Numbered from the stretch's first letter, positions 1 through 7,614 are shown. The stretch is DNA of 59,272 nt from MWCM01 sp964558315 (GCA_964558315.1 CAZLCL010000003.1:1-59272); one strand, 5' to 3'. Notes: generated from the letters alone by a model not told the origin. Numbers and translations: made by a program.

Positions 1-132
1 TGAATATACATTAAGAAAACAACATAAGTTGTTACCGATGTACTCTACCAGGGCAACTCCTCGACATAATGTCTCCTTTGTGTTAATAATTTGTTTATTC
101 ATTATAGAGTAGATCAATTATTTTTTCAATAA

Positions 133-453
133 CTATATTGATATCTTATCAGCATATTGTCCAATAATCGGTAATGGCTCCTCTTTTCCTGCAACGGCGT
201 TTAAAATACCGATTATCATTAATATTACAACACCCAACCATAATATCGCCCCGACTAGTGGTAACCATGTAATAGCTGATGCAATTACCCAAAAAATTAA
301 TAACACCAAGCCCTGTTTTATGTGATATTTAACAAATGCATCGTTCTTGGCTTCTGTTAATAATGGCACCAAAACTAAAAAACCCAAATAGCATAACACT
401 GCCATAGCCACATTCTTTTGATTGGAAGCTTTTTCGACTTTTTGTTCTCCCAT
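133..453 (-). CDS. DUF4870-type small membrane protein
   Basis: A 106-residue protein with a short charged N-terminus followed by three to four hydrophobic segments, starting with a stretch around VAMAVLCYLGFLVLVPLL. This arrangement matches the DUF4870/Tic20-like family of small integral membrane proteins, whose function is unknown. The start chosen is the ATG at 453, because AGGAG lies seven bases upstream; a GTG twelve bases further up would overlap that ribosome site. It is the last gene of an apparent minus-strand operon after mscL and the glycosyltransferase, 24 bases behind the latter. Family assignment is by recognition of the hydrophobic pattern and is moderately secure. Confidence 0.72.
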   Translation of the reverse strand: MGEQKVEKASNQKNVAMAVLCYLGFLVLVPLLTEAKNDAFVKYHIKQGLVLLIFWVIASAITWLPLVGAILWLGVVILMIIGILNAVAGKEEPLPIIGQYADKISI

Positions 454-477
454 AAATCTCCTCACTTAATATTTAAT

Positions 478-1140
478 TTATTTTTTCTTATTGGATCTTT
501 TGGCAGTTTTATAGATGTCCTTATACATTGTAACCCTATTTTTAACCGCTTGCACTAGCTCTTTCGATTTTTCTTCTTTGATTTTTTGCGATAGGCCGTC
601 AAGTTTCACAATTTTTATTTTAGAAGGCGTGAAACTATTTGTAATAAATAAATCAACCCCATATCTTAATCCAAGCATTCTATCCCTACCTGGCAATTTG
701 CTCTTCCAAACTGCTCTTTGTCCAGAAATTGAGGGGAGTAATTTATTGGCGATATTGGTTGCCGAAATTTCTCCTTTACCAAATATCCCCAAACAAAGAT
801 CTGCTTGTTTAGTAAACAAGACCGGCGAAATCATTTCTAAAAGGTGGAGCTCTTTTAGACCCAATAAATCCGCATCTAAAAATATCATTAAATCATTTTT
901 TGCGGCTGATATGGCGGTCGCAATAGCATCGCCCTTGCCCCGATTTTCTTTATGAATTATTAGCTCAATTTTTTTATATCCCCTCACAATATTAGGTGTT
1001 CGATCCTTGGATCCATCATCTACCACAATAATTTGATCGAGCCAATTGATATTTTTTATAACTTCCAATACGCGCTTAATATTTTCTTCTTCATTATAAG
1101 CGCAAATGGCTAGGCTAACTTTTTGTTTGATGCTAAGCAT
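478..1140 (-). CDS. Family 2 glycosyltransferase
   Basis: A 220-residue GT-A fold glycosyltransferase. The N-terminal half carries the usual GT2 features: SLAICAYNEEENI at residues 9-21, VVDDGSKDRT near 39-48 and the metal-binding DxD as FLDADLLG near 88-94. It probably transfers a sugar from a nucleotide-sugar donor to a lipid or protein acceptor. No transmembrane segment is present, so it should be cytosolic or peripheral. Its length fits short dolichyl-phosphate-sugar-synthase-like enzymes, but donor and acceptor cannot be read from the sequence. The C-terminus is lysine-rich. It starts six bases after the mscL stop, so the two are probably cotranscribed. Confidence 0.85.
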   Translation of the reverse strand: MLSIKQKVSLAICAYNEEENIKRVLEVIKNINWLDQIIVVDDGSKDRTPNIVRGYKKIELIIHKENRGKGDAIATAISAAKNDLMIFLDADLLGLKELHLLEMISPVLFTKQADLCLGIFGKGEISATNIANKLLPSISGQRAVWKSKLPGRDRMLGLRYGVDLFITNSFTPSKIKIVKLDGLSQKIKEEKSKELVQAVKNRVTMYKDIYKTAKRSNKKK

Positions 1141-1146
1141 TTTTTA

Positions 1147-1563
1147 TTAATTATGCTTATTTTTTTTAAGTAGATCGCGGATCTCCCGCAATAATAAAAT
1201 TTCTTCGGAGAGTGGAGCGGGTTTTGACTCCTCTTTCTTTTTAAAACGATTGATTTGTTTAACCATAACGAATATGGCAAAAGCAATAATTACAAAATCA
1301 ATTACTGTGTTTAAAAATAATCCGTAATTGATAGTAACCGCCTCTACACCATTTTCGGCTTGTTTGACAGTCGCTTTTAAATTAGAGAAATCAATACCGC
1401 CTAACAATACCCCGATTGGAGGCATAATAATATCGGAGACAAGCGAGGAAACAATTTTGCCAAAAGCTCCACCTATTATCACACCTATTGCCAAATCAAC
1501 CACACTACCCTTCATTGCGAACTGTTGAAATTCTTTAACAATATTTTTTATCTTTTTCTTCAT
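1147..1563 (-). CDS. mscL: Large-conductance mechanosensitive channel MscL
   Basis: A 138-residue MscL that forms a homopentameric tension-gated pore in the cytoplasmic membrane and releases solutes on hypo-osmotic shock. The signature is seen in order: an N-terminal amphipathic helix, the pore-lining TM1 (VVDLAIGVIIGGAFGKIV, about residues 21-38), the loop MPPIGVLLGG, a periplasmic loop, TM2 (VIDFVIIAFAIFVMVKQIN) and a charged C-terminal helix ending LLREIRDLLKKN. The ATG follows TAAGGAG with ideal spacing. It leads the three-gene minus-strand run with the GT2 enzyme and DUF4870 protein. Confidence 0.96.
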   Translation of the reverse strand: MKKKIKNIVKEFQQFAMKGSVVDLAIGVIIGGAFGKIVSSLVSDIIMPPIGVLLGGIDFSNLKATVKQAENGVEAVTINYGLFLNTVIDFVIIAFAIFVMVKQINRFKKKEESKPAPLSEEILLLREIRDLLKKNKHN

Positions 1564-1888
1564 TTTTTCTCCTTATGATTATTTTCGAAAAATAATTGAC
1601 CTCTTGTTTTAATGGTAATCTAATTTTTATATCCCATCTTTTCCTAGCACATTTAGCCTTTAAAATGCCGATTTAAAACAGGTTGCAGTTGATATTCCGA
1701 TATTTTGTCTTGATATATCTCTTAATTCTAAGACTTGTCTTGCAAAATAGTTTGTAAACCATGATTAATTATATAGTTGCACAAATATAGATCTTTTAGC
1801 AAGAAATTAATACAATAATCATTTATTTAACAGTTTCTGGAATCTTTCTTTAAAAGAAGATTATACCGAACTCTCTTTGATATTAATT
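1564..1888. other. AT-rich intergenic stretch, nothing recognised
   Basis: About 325 bases upstream of mscL and downstream of the broken gene. It has no open frame of note, no convincing hairpin terminator and no clear consensus promoter. The mscL ribosome site lies at its left edge, next to a short TTTTCGAAAA palindrome of unknown relevance. Confidence 0.5.
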
Positions 1889-2279
1889 TTAATATTTTTG
1901 CTGTGTCTCTAAATAAGAAGAAATTTGACGATTCAAATTTTCTAAAATTATTGTTAAATCCTTAATATAGCTCTTGATTACTTTTGTCTCTATTTCGGAA
2001 TGATTATTATTAATGATTCTATCAATCTCTCGAATCTGCCTTAAACACCTTAGAACGTCTTCTCCGCTACTGACTTTTCTATTTTTTTTTAATAATATTA
2101 GCAAGTTTCCTCTGCCTTACAACTGCTTCAAGCAGTAACTTATTTAACACCCCCATCAATTCTTCCCTATTTTCATCTGGTTCACTATTTTCTGGGTTTA
2201 ACCCAAAATAGTTTTCTAAATTTATAAAATATCTCTCTGATTAATAATTGTCTATCTGATAAATTATCTTTTCCACCAT
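1889..2279 (-). pseudogene. Broken helical hypothetical gene (in-frame stop plus shift at A9)
   Basis: Reading from the ATG at 2279 gives MVEKIIYQIDNY and then TAA. The same frame continues as an evidently coding segment (ERYFINLENYFGLNPENSE...) and ends just after a run of nine A (2082-2090). The frame then moves by one and continues as KNRKVSSGEDVLRCLRQIREI... to the stop at 1889. The composite of about 125 residues is strongly helical and charged, and I recognise no family. One nonsense codon and one homopolymer shift suggest a decaying gene. A start at the TTG (2104) would give a free-standing 71-residue product. The first ATG lies five bases after the AlkD-like stop, so it was probably the last gene of that operon. 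Confidence 0.55.
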
Positions 2280-2284
2280 TCGCC

Positions 2285-2995
2285 CTACTTAGCCATTGCT
2301 TTTGCCTTTAATTCTTTTGGCATTTTTTCAATGGCATAACGCAAGGCAGTGCGAGGCATGTCATTTTTGTTTTTCATCACATATTCGAATACCTCTGTTT
2401 GATGGGCTTCGCTGGCAACCTTTAGCATCCAACCATAGCCCTTTTGAACTAAGTCATCGCTATCTTCTAATAAAACATCGGCAATTTCAAAAATATCTTT
2501 TAAAAATCTTCCATGCCTAGCTGGAATTATCAGCGTTACAGCCGAAGCTCTTCTTGCCCAGCGACTCTCCGACTTGGCCCATTTTTTTAAGTTTGTCAGA
2601 AACTCCGGATACATCTCAACAAAAGTGCCAATACTGTGATTGCAAAGTGTGTCGCAAGACGCCCAATTAGAAATATAGTTATTAACCCATTTTTCGAATA
2701 TTTTAAAATCCGCCGGCTGATAGTTTTTACAGATTAGATGAGAGAAGTGACAAGCAACAAATGATTCCTCCATAAAGCCGGATTGCCACAACTGATCACA
2801 GACAACAAAAACTTCTTGTTTGGGCAGAACCATAATTTCTTTACTGTATTTTTTGGCAATTTTTGTGACTAAAGCAGTTTTTATGCCATAGATTTTGACT
2901 TTTTCTTTAAAAAAACGTTGTCCAGTGGTACGTGTGTGCAAATCGCTTTGCGATTTTAGTTCTTGTCTTATTTTAGGGATAATTTCGTTCGTAAT
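2285..2995 (-). CDS. AlkD-like DNA alkylation repair protein (HEAT repeats)
   Basis: The protein resembles the DNA alkylation repair family, HEAT-like helical-repeat glycosylases that remove alkylated bases. Conserved-looking pieces include QRFFKEKVKIYGIKT near the N-terminus, WVNNYISNWASCDTLCNHSIG, KWAKSESRWARRASAVTLI and DSDDLVQKGYGWMLK. The conserved N-terminal segment NEIIPKIRQELKSQ lies upstream of the first ordinary start codon (TTG at 2941), and no ATG, GTG or other TTG exists before the previous stop. The best start is an ATT at 2995 preceded by AGGA, giving 236 residues. The frame is continuous with the preceding 57-residue gene and separated from it only by its TAG. Whether initiation is at ATT, at TTG or by readthrough is unknown. 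Confidence 0.75.
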   Translation of the reverse strand: MTNEIIPKIRQELKSQSDLHTRTTGQRFFKEKVKIYGIKTALVTKIAKKYSKEIMVLPKQEVFVVCDQLWQSGFMEESFVACHFSHLICKNYQPADFKIFEKWVNNYISNWASCDTLCNHSIGTFVEMYPEFLTNLKKWAKSESRWARRASAVTLIIPARHGRFLKDIFEIADVLLEDSDDLVQKGYGWMLKVASEAHQTEVFEYVMKNKNDMPRTALRYAIEKMPKELKAKAMAK

Positions 2996-3001
2996 AATTT
3001 C

Positions 3002-3175
3002 CTACAATTCCAATTTATTGTATTGGCCTTTAGTAATAAAAATTCGCCGGTGATTTGGATCGGACAACTTTTGTTCGATTTCATATCTTGAACCATAATC
3101 CCAACCGATAATCTTTTTTGTCTCAATATCGATATCAATATAGAATCTGGTATTTGAATCAATTTTCTTTGCCAT
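3002..3175 (-). CDS. Small conserved-looking 57-residue protein
   Basis: A short gene starting MAKKIDSNTRFYIDIDIETK and ending GQYNKLEL, with a balanced, folded-protein composition including WDYGSRYEIEQKL and HRRIFITKG. I recall similar small proteins of unknown function in Patescibacteria genomes but cannot name a family. Its 5' end (leader, start codon and first 11 codons) is repeated at 5748-5814 on the other side of the restriction-modification genes. This suggests it once followed the Cdd1-like gene directly and was split off by an insertion. The AlkD-like gene follows in the same frame. Confidence 0.65.
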   Translation of the reverse strand: MAKKIDSNTRFYIDIDIETKKIIGWDYGSRYEIEQKLSDPNHRRIFITKGQYNKLEL

Positions 3176-3184
3176 AAATATCTT
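3144..3184. repeat. Direct repeat copy A flanking the R-M module
   Basis: 41 bases identical to 5760-5800, in the same orientation. With a few mismatches the match extends to 3132-3196 versus 5748-5814. It covers the upstream leader and the first codons of the 57-residue gene. The two copies bracket the methyltransferase and endonuclease genes. Confidence 0.9.
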
Positions 3185-3254
3185 GTTTTAATTATTAAAA
3201 ACCAATTTTTAGTGGAACGCCGGGACAACACCTAAGTTTGGTAGCAAATTCTTT

Positions 3255-4052
3255 TTAATCGATTTTTGTTTCAATTATCTTCTTAAATTTCTTTTCCAAT
3301 TCTGGTCTTATCTCTTCTCCAACTTCTTCATAAATTTTTATCAAATCTTCAAATGCTCCCGCCCCACCAAGATAATCCCAAAAATCTTTTCCAATGAGGA
3401 AATCGTTTCCTCTGTCAAAAAATTTAATACATGTCCACCGCTGGTATTCTTCTGGTGCATATGGATTGTAATACATACCTAGAAATATTTTTACTTTCTT
3501 GCCCTCTTTCGCTTTAATCGCAAAAATTTCTAAAAGATCTCTTTTTGCGGCTCTCATTTCATTTTTGTTCGGTTTTGGCCCCTTGATTTCGAAGTAAATT
3601 TCTTCGCCATTATCGCGTTCAAGATATAAATCAACCGTTTGAATTCTATTAACCGAATTTTTATTGCCCTGACTTGCAACAAAAATTTCTTCTGATTCTT
3701 TTTTATGATTAGGCTCTCTTTTTACACTATCAAGATCGCTGAGTATATTTTCGAAAGTTCTCAGTGCATCATTGGTTATTTTTCCCACCAATTTTTCAGT
3801 TCCTTGCAATTTTTTTGCTATCTTGAAATTTTCCTTGGCAATAATTTTTGCAATTGATTCATGCCAATTACCAAGTGCAGTCTCGCAACCATGTATAAAA
3901 CCCTTTGCCAAGTAGCCCTTTTTTGTAAAAAGAGCATATTGGAAAGGTTTTGTTGAGTCCTCGTCACTCAAATCGTATTCCTCAATTTTTCTTATAATTT
4001 TCTCTTTAAGAAATTGGTAAACTTCGTTTTTTAAATTTTTTGATAATGCCAT
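3255..4052 (-). CDS. Type II restriction endonuclease, TdeIII-like
   Basis: A 265-residue nuclease. A PD-(D/E)xK site is visible: D141 in QTVDLYLER and E155-I-K157 in IYFEIKGPKPNK. The block from FVASQGNKNSVNRIQTVDLYL to EIKGPKPNKNE resembles the TdeIII family of type II enzymes, which as I recall cut GGNCC; the actual specificity here is unproven. It would cut unmodified DNA protected by the adjacent methyltransferase. The ATG lies one base after the methyltransferase stop (TAATATG), a coupling that ensures methylase is made first. The gene sits inside direct repeats, consistent with horizontal acquisition. Confidence 0.8.
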   Translation of the reverse strand: MALSKNLKNEVYQFLKEKIIRKIEEYDLSDEDSTKPFQYALFTKKGYLAKGFIHGCETALGNWHESIAKIIAKENFKIAKKLQGTEKLVGKITNDALRTFENILSDLDSVKREPNHKKESEEIFVASQGNKNSVNRIQTVDLYLERDNGEEIYFEIKGPKPNKNEMRAAKRDLLEIFAIKAKEGKKVKIFLGMYYNPYAPEEYQRWTCIKFFDRGNDFLIGKDFWDYLGGAGAFEDLIKIYEEVGEEIRPELEKKFKKIIETKID

Positions 4053-4053
4053 A

Positions 4054-5640
4054 TTATTTATCCTTTAAATGAAAAATTATTTCCGAGTAGGGCGACTTAT
4101 CCCTTTCGGTTCTATTTAATACTGGTCTTTTAAATTTGTTTACAATCTTCATCCCTGACTGCTCTGCGATTGTAGGATAAAGACTATATTTATCATTGGC
4201 AACTAGAAAAACATCAAAATTATCGGCTAAATATTGACGGCAATTTTGCAAAACACTTGTAATGCCGTCCACATAAGATTTTCTTGCTTCGAGCCCCTGC
4301 CCTTTGAATAATGGGCCAATTTCTTTTTCGTCTTGACGCTTGAAACCAAAAAGATCATAGGCGTAAGCATGTTGTTCGTGATAATCAATCTGGCCAACAT
4401 AAGGAGGGGAGGTAAAAATGCCTTTGATTTTTTGTTTTTGTAACACCCCGCTAAACTTTTTGTTTCTCTTTTCTATCTCATCAAATATATTGACCGTTCG
4501 AGAATCTGTTGGGAGAACCGCGAAAAATGAGTCAGTTTTCAATCTTGAAAAATATTTCAAACGATCTACGGTATCTGTGGCATATCTGTCAAACCACGCT
4601 TTAATTGAAAAAAGAGGCTTGCAGATCTTTTTGTGCTTCCAGCAATAATAAGTTGTAATTTGTGGGTCTTTAAGAGTTGCCAGATCTGAATGTGTAGTTG
4701 CCCTACATGATCGTATAGTTCGACTTAAAATTACGGCCAAAACTTTTTTGTTTTTAACATCTTTAATTTTTTTAATCTGCTCAAAAGCAAAATTAATTTC
4801 TTTACGAACATTTGCAATATACCACCTGTCTAAAAAGTTTTTTGCAGTAAAATGATTTAGCTCAATTTTATATTTTTTGACAAGATCGTTATAAATTTTT
4901 AAAAACTCTTGTTCTTTTTCAATAGAATATTGTTTTTCGTTTATTTGGCCTTTTTGAACCTTATACTTGAATTCTGGGCTTGGAAAATGTTTATTATTAA
5001 ATTCCGCCATTTTAGTCAATAATTCATTTTCAAAAGTGGTAATATTACTATTATCTTCATAGTTTGCGATTGCCAATCTTAACTTTTTTACATCATTCTC
5101 AAGAGCTGGTAAATCATAGTTGAGCAATTTTGTCTCAGTTATCATACAATTAAATTGTGAAATATCAACACCAATTGCATTTATTCCCATTTCATGGGCT
5201 TGAACAAGCGTAGTCCCTGAGCCTGAAAATGGATCAAGAATAATATCACCCTTTTTAAAATAAACATTCTTTTTAAAATCATCGGTATGCTCATCAATAA
5301 AATATTGGACAAGTTGAGGAATAAACTTGCCCTTATAGGGGTGCAACCGATGAACATGTTTTGTTGTGTCTTTTTCTCTCAGATTATCAAAAGATAATGC
5401 CCAATTGAGATCGTTTCCTAGCCTTTTTTTCCAATCAAGTTCACGGTTTCCATTGTATGACTCATAATATTTCTGCAAATCATTAATATCAACGAAAACA
5501 AAATTGCCCCCGTTGTGTTTTTTAACCTTTCCATATTGAACAAGGTATGAAATATTAGATTCGCTAATCTCGCGCTTTAAAAAATTGCTTGCCCAAACGC
5601 TTGCTTCTTTTATTGTAAACAGTTTTTTTGTTTGTTGCAT
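4054..5640 (-). CDS. DNA amino-methyltransferase of the R-M pair
   Basis: A 528-residue SAM-dependent DNA methyltransferase of the N4-cytosine/N6-adenine class. An N-terminal segment of about 65 residues (FTIKEASVWASNFLKREIS...) resembles a winged helix/MerR-like DNA-binding domain. HRLHPYKGKFIPQLVQYFI is followed by the SAM-binding motif ILDPFSGSGTTLVQA and GVDIS. The catalytic SPPY motif lies about 270 residues later as FTSPPYVGQIDYHEQ. The motif I before motif IV order and the TSPPY form do not settle which base is methylated. It protects host DNA from the coupled endonuclease. Upstream lies the remnant of an HTH regulator. Confidence 0.88.
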   Translation of the reverse strand: MQQTKKLFTIKEASVWASNFLKREISESNISYLVQYGKVKKHNGGNFVFVDINDLQKYYESYNGNRELDWKKRLGNDLNWALSFDNLREKDTTKHVHRLHPYKGKFIPQLVQYFIDEHTDDFKKNVYFKKGDIILDPFSGSGTTLVQAHEMGINAIGVDISQFNCMITETKLLNYDLPALENDVKKLRLAIANYEDNSNITTFENELLTKMAEFNNKHFPSPEFKYKVQKGQINEKQYSIEKEQEFLKIYNDLVKKYKIELNHFTAKNFLDRWYIANVRKEINFAFEQIKKIKDVKNKKVLAVILSRTIRSCRATTHSDLATLKDPQITTYYCWKHKKICKPLFSIKAWFDRYATDTVDRLKYFSRLKTDSFFAVLPTDSRTVNIFDEIEKRNKKFSGVLQKQKIKGIFTSPPYVGQIDYHEQHAYAYDLFGFKRQDEKEIGPLFKGQGLEARKSYVDGITSVLQNCRQYLADNFDVFLVANDKYSLYPTIAEQSGMKIVNKFKRPVLNRTERDKSPYSEIIFHLKDK

Positions 5641-5643
5641 AAT

Positions 5644-5748
5644 TTACTTTATTAAGCTATCAATAGTTATCCCTAATCCTTCGGTAATTTTCATCATGGT
5701 TTGAATAACTGGTTTTGCAATTACATTACTTTTCAATTTTCGCCTTAA
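5644..5748 (-). pseudogene. Remnant of an XRE-type HTH controller gene
   Basis: An open frame without a proper start encodes about 34 residues beginning LRRKLKSNVIAKPVIQ and ending KITEGLGITIDSLIK. This is the typical C-terminal half of a Cro/C1-type helix-turn-helix domain, as in controller proteins of R-M systems. Its 5' half is missing; the sequence joins directly to the truncated copy of the 57-residue gene. It lies just before the methyltransferase. I infer that the module once carried its own controller, lost when one end recombined. Confidence 0.55.
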
Positions 5749-5791
5749 TATCAATGTATAATCTGGTATTTGAATCAATTTTCTTTGCCAT
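5726..5791 (-). pseudogene. Truncated 5' copy of the 57-residue gene
   Basis: ATG at 5791 opens MAKKIDSNTRLYIDI, which matches the first 15 residues of the 3002-3175 gene except Phe to Leu at 11. It then runs into unrelated sequence and a stop after 21 residues. The copy follows the Cdd1-like gene by 17 bases, probably the original neighbourhood of the gene. Confidence 0.6.
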
Positions 5792-5814
5792 AAATATCTT
5801 ATATTTAATTATTT
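5748..5814. repeat. Direct repeat copy B flanking the R-M module
   Basis: Partner of the repeat at 3132-3196; the core 5760-5800 is identical over 41 bases. The two cores are 2616 bases apart. A duplication this long is far larger than a transposase target duplication. It resembles the long target duplications described for some R-M gene insertions. Confidence 0.9.
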
Positions 5815-6063
5815 ATCTTTCCAATTATACCATTTCAGCTTTTTGGGGTCATGCTTTTTGTTCTCGGCAAAATAGACCGCCTCGCGAAAAACATACAATA
5901 AACATCTGTCCTGAATGTAACCGGCAAGCTTATTTGATTTATCATAAAGCACTTTAGGATCTTTGCCTTTCAAATCGGCAACAGTATAAATACCAATATT
6001 TTGCAAATTTCTGGCAATGCTTTTGCCAATGCCTGGGATGGTTTGGAGGTCATTAATCGCCAT
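5809..6063 (-). CDS. Helix-hairpin-helix protein, Cdd1-like
   Basis: An 84-residue protein with a helix-hairpin-helix motif (LQTIPGIGKSIARNLQNIGI, residues 5-24), followed by TVADLKGKDPKVLYD and the block DRCLLYVFREAVYFAEN. This order is characteristic of the Cdd1 ("pathogenicity locus") family, small HhH proteins of unknown function thought to bind nucleic acid. Length is normal. The start follows only a weak ribosome site (GGAAACTA). The gene probably headed the operon that continued with the 57-residue and AlkD-like genes before the R-M insertion. Confidence 0.82.
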   Translation of the reverse strand: MAINDLQTIPGIGKSIARNLQNIGIYTVADLKGKDPKVLYDKSNKLAGYIQDRCLLYVFREAVYFAENKKHDPKKLKWYNWKDK

Positions 6064-6134
6064 TAGTTTCCAAAATAATATTAATAGTTTACTATTTTTT
6101 TAACCTTAGCTTCAATTTCGCTGAATGTAAAACT

Positions 6135-6257
6135 TGGCGGAGAGAGAGGGATTCCGAGCGTCGCTAATCGCTCCTTTGCAAAACCTACGGTTTTCCAGCT
6201 TTCTTATACGGGAAACTCCCGTTTCCCGACCCCTTCCCTGTTCGAATCCCTTACCAT
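6135..6257. repeat. tRNA-end-flanked hairpin element, copy 1
   Basis: About 123 bases with four recognisable parts. The left end reads as a degenerate minus-strand tRNA 3' end. Two hairpins follow (AAAACC-tac-GGTTTT and CGGGAAAC-tccc-GTTTCCCG). The right end is a plus-strand T-arm-like TGTTCGAATCCC. A diverged copy lies at 7860-7978 with compensatory changes in both hairpins. Short open frames across it are not genes. Confidence 0.65.
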
Positions 6258-6535
6258 CCCGCGTAACCCTAATCTATTGGGGCGACGTGGGATGGCGGAG
6301 TGCTTTCGAAAAAATTCGAACTGATTTCGCCCAAAACCTGTCCTGAGCTTGCCGAACGGATTTGTAGGGCGGGCGGAATTCCCCCCAGACCCCCCTTCCG
6401 CCCGCCGCACCTGTCCGCCTCTGGCGGAGAGGCGACCCTTTCGGATTGGACGATTTCAAGTTTTTCGTTCCGCTTTTAGCGGAACTTTGGGCTTTGCCCA
6501 GTTTGGCGGAAAATTCTTTTTATAATCTTACAATA
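6258..6535. repeat. Mosaic of short dispersed palindromes, no gene
   Basis: A GC-richer stretch made of small repeats: CCTGTCCTGAGCTTGCCGAA at 6337-6356, a short dispersed sequence I have seen in many unrelated genomes; a TCCGCC/GGCGGA palindrome at 6414-6428; a GTTCCGC/GCGGAAC hairpin at 6467-6485; and TGGGC/GCCCA at 6488-6500. Overlapping frames are low-complexity and lack ribosome sites, so no coding region is called. Confidence 0.55.
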
Positions 6536-6595
6536 TCAATATAATTGGTAATATCTATATAAATTATAGCTATAATTGCCTAATAAAACAAACAA

Positions 6596-6612
6596 GGTGG
6601 CATTTAGCCACC
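6596..6612 (-). terminator. Probable terminator after the QueD-like gene
   Basis: On the minus strand GGTGGC-taaat-GCCACC is followed by TTGTTTGTTTT, 24 bases after the QueD-like stop. The U-rich tail is interrupted, so efficiency is uncertain. Confidence 0.6.
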
Positions 6613-6635
6613 CTGCTGGTTTTTTTATTTCAAGG

Positions 6636-7127
6636 CTAAAACTCTTTTGATGCACAGTTGAGTGAAGAAGAACGGAATTCTATTTTTTTAATATTTAACT
6701 TGTCTTTCAACAATTCGTAGAATACGCTACAAAACCATTCGCAAGTAGAGGGTCCTTTACTTACAGCTATTCTACTTTCAGGAAACGATTTTACCAGATT
6801 GTGGTTGAGAGCTTTTGCAGGCGTCCCAAATCTATTAGTTGTGCCTTTCATTCCTGTTTGCTCATATCCTTGCAACACTAAATCAAGCAAGGGATCGCCT
6901 TCTTGAAAAATCGTTGCGTGCATGAAGTTGTCGGCTACCGCCCATGCTAATTTTTGCGCCTCTTTTACCGGGTAGGCATAATTGTGTTCATTTAGCCCAC
7001 CTTCAATTTCGATTGTTAGTAGCCCCGAATGTCCATGAAGATAGCTTGCCTCTCCCGGATAATTCATAAATCTGTGTGCATATTGGAAGTCCAATTTTAC
7101 AATTGATCTGTATTTGTCGTTTTTCAT
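6636..7127 (-). CDS. 6-pyruvoyl-tetrahydropterin synthase / QueD-family protein
   Basis: A 163-residue protein of the PTPS/QueD fold. Zinc ligands are visible as H18 (QYAHRF) and H31/H33 (LHGHSG); a PSTCEW block near 127-131 corresponds to the family's late active-site motif. The stretch between H18 and H31 (NYPGEASY) lacks the catalytic cysteine of classic QueD, so it may be a paralogue with altered chemistry. Start at 7127 is chosen for AAAGGAG six bases upstream. It follows the Fur-family gene by 16 bases and is probably cotranscribed. Known Zur-controlled pterin and queuosine genes make zinc-dependent regulation plausible, but this is inference. Confidence 0.82.
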   Translation of the reverse strand: MKNDKYRSIVKLDFQYAHRFMNYPGEASYLHGHSGLLTIEIEGGLNEHNYAYPVKEAQKLAWAVADNFMHATIFQEGDPLLDLVLQGYEQTGMKGTTNRFGTPAKALNHNLVKSFPESRIAVSKGPSTCEWFCSVFYELLKDKLNIKKIEFRSSSLNCASKEF

Positions 7128-7143
7128 AATAAACTCCTTTAAT

Positions 7144-7608
7144 TTAATTAATAACATTCTCGACCTTTATTGTCTTTTTATTCTTACAATCTTGACAGAT
7201 TCCATCCAGAACTATTTTCTGCCCCAATACTTGGTGTTTGTTTGTAATACTTTCCGGCAATTTGATCCTGTCGTATTTTTTGTTTGTAAAATCAATAATT
7301 TTATTACACTTCACACAATGAAAGTGGTGATGCGGCTCTAAAATCGGATCATATCTCTTTGCCCTACCTTGCCCCTCAGCAATTTTAATCACTCCATTTT
7401 GGGCGAAATTAATCAAAGTTCGATTGACGGTATCAAAAGAAATATTTGGCAGTTTCTGCTTAATTTTTTGATAAACAGCGTCAGCAGTAGGGTGATCGCG
7501 GTTATCTGCTAATTCACCTAAAATTGCCACTCTTTGAGGAGTGATTTTTAGCCCCGCTTTCTTTATTTTTTCTGCAATTTTTCCAATTTCGCCATTATCA
7601 TTTCTCAT
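7144..7608 (-). CDS. Fur-family metal-responsive repressor
   Basis: A 154-residue Fur/Zur/PerR-type regulator. An N-terminal winged helix (KAGLKITPQRVAIL, DNRDHPTADAVYQKI, ISFDTVNRTL) is followed by a dimerisation domain with PHHHFHCVKCNKIIDF and CQDC. The two CxxC pairs (C98/C101, C138/C141) form the structural zinc site. Which metal it senses cannot be read. The ATG at 7608 is favoured because it begins the typical N-terminus; there is no obvious Shine-Dalgarno. A perfect 12-bp palindrome lies just upstream, a plausible autoregulatory operator. The QueD-like gene follows. Confidence 0.88.
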   Translation of the reverse strand: MRNDNGEIGKIAEKIKKAGLKITPQRVAILGELADNRDHPTADAVYQKIKQKLPNISFDTVNRTLINFAQNGVIKIAEGQGRAKRYDPILEPHHHFHCVKCNKIIDFTNKKYDRIKLPESITNKHQVLGQKIVLDGICQDCKNKKTIKVENVIN

Positions 7609-7614
7609 ATTTAT

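Noticed and set aside
18..62. tRNA-like sequence on the minus strand at the left edge (TGGTAGAGTACATCGG)
   Set aside because: D-arm-like only; no anticodon or T-arm follows, so a tRNA cannot be supported.
2968..3231. An 87-codon frame on the minus strand over the small gene
   Set aside because: It is a shifted frame of the 57-residue gene, whose own frame has the sensible protein and conserved duplicate start.
6134..6459. Several overlapping short frames in the repeat-rich spacer
   Set aside because: No ribosome sites, low-complexity translation made of dispersed repeats (FGKLRTGFG-like), and mutually overlapping frames.
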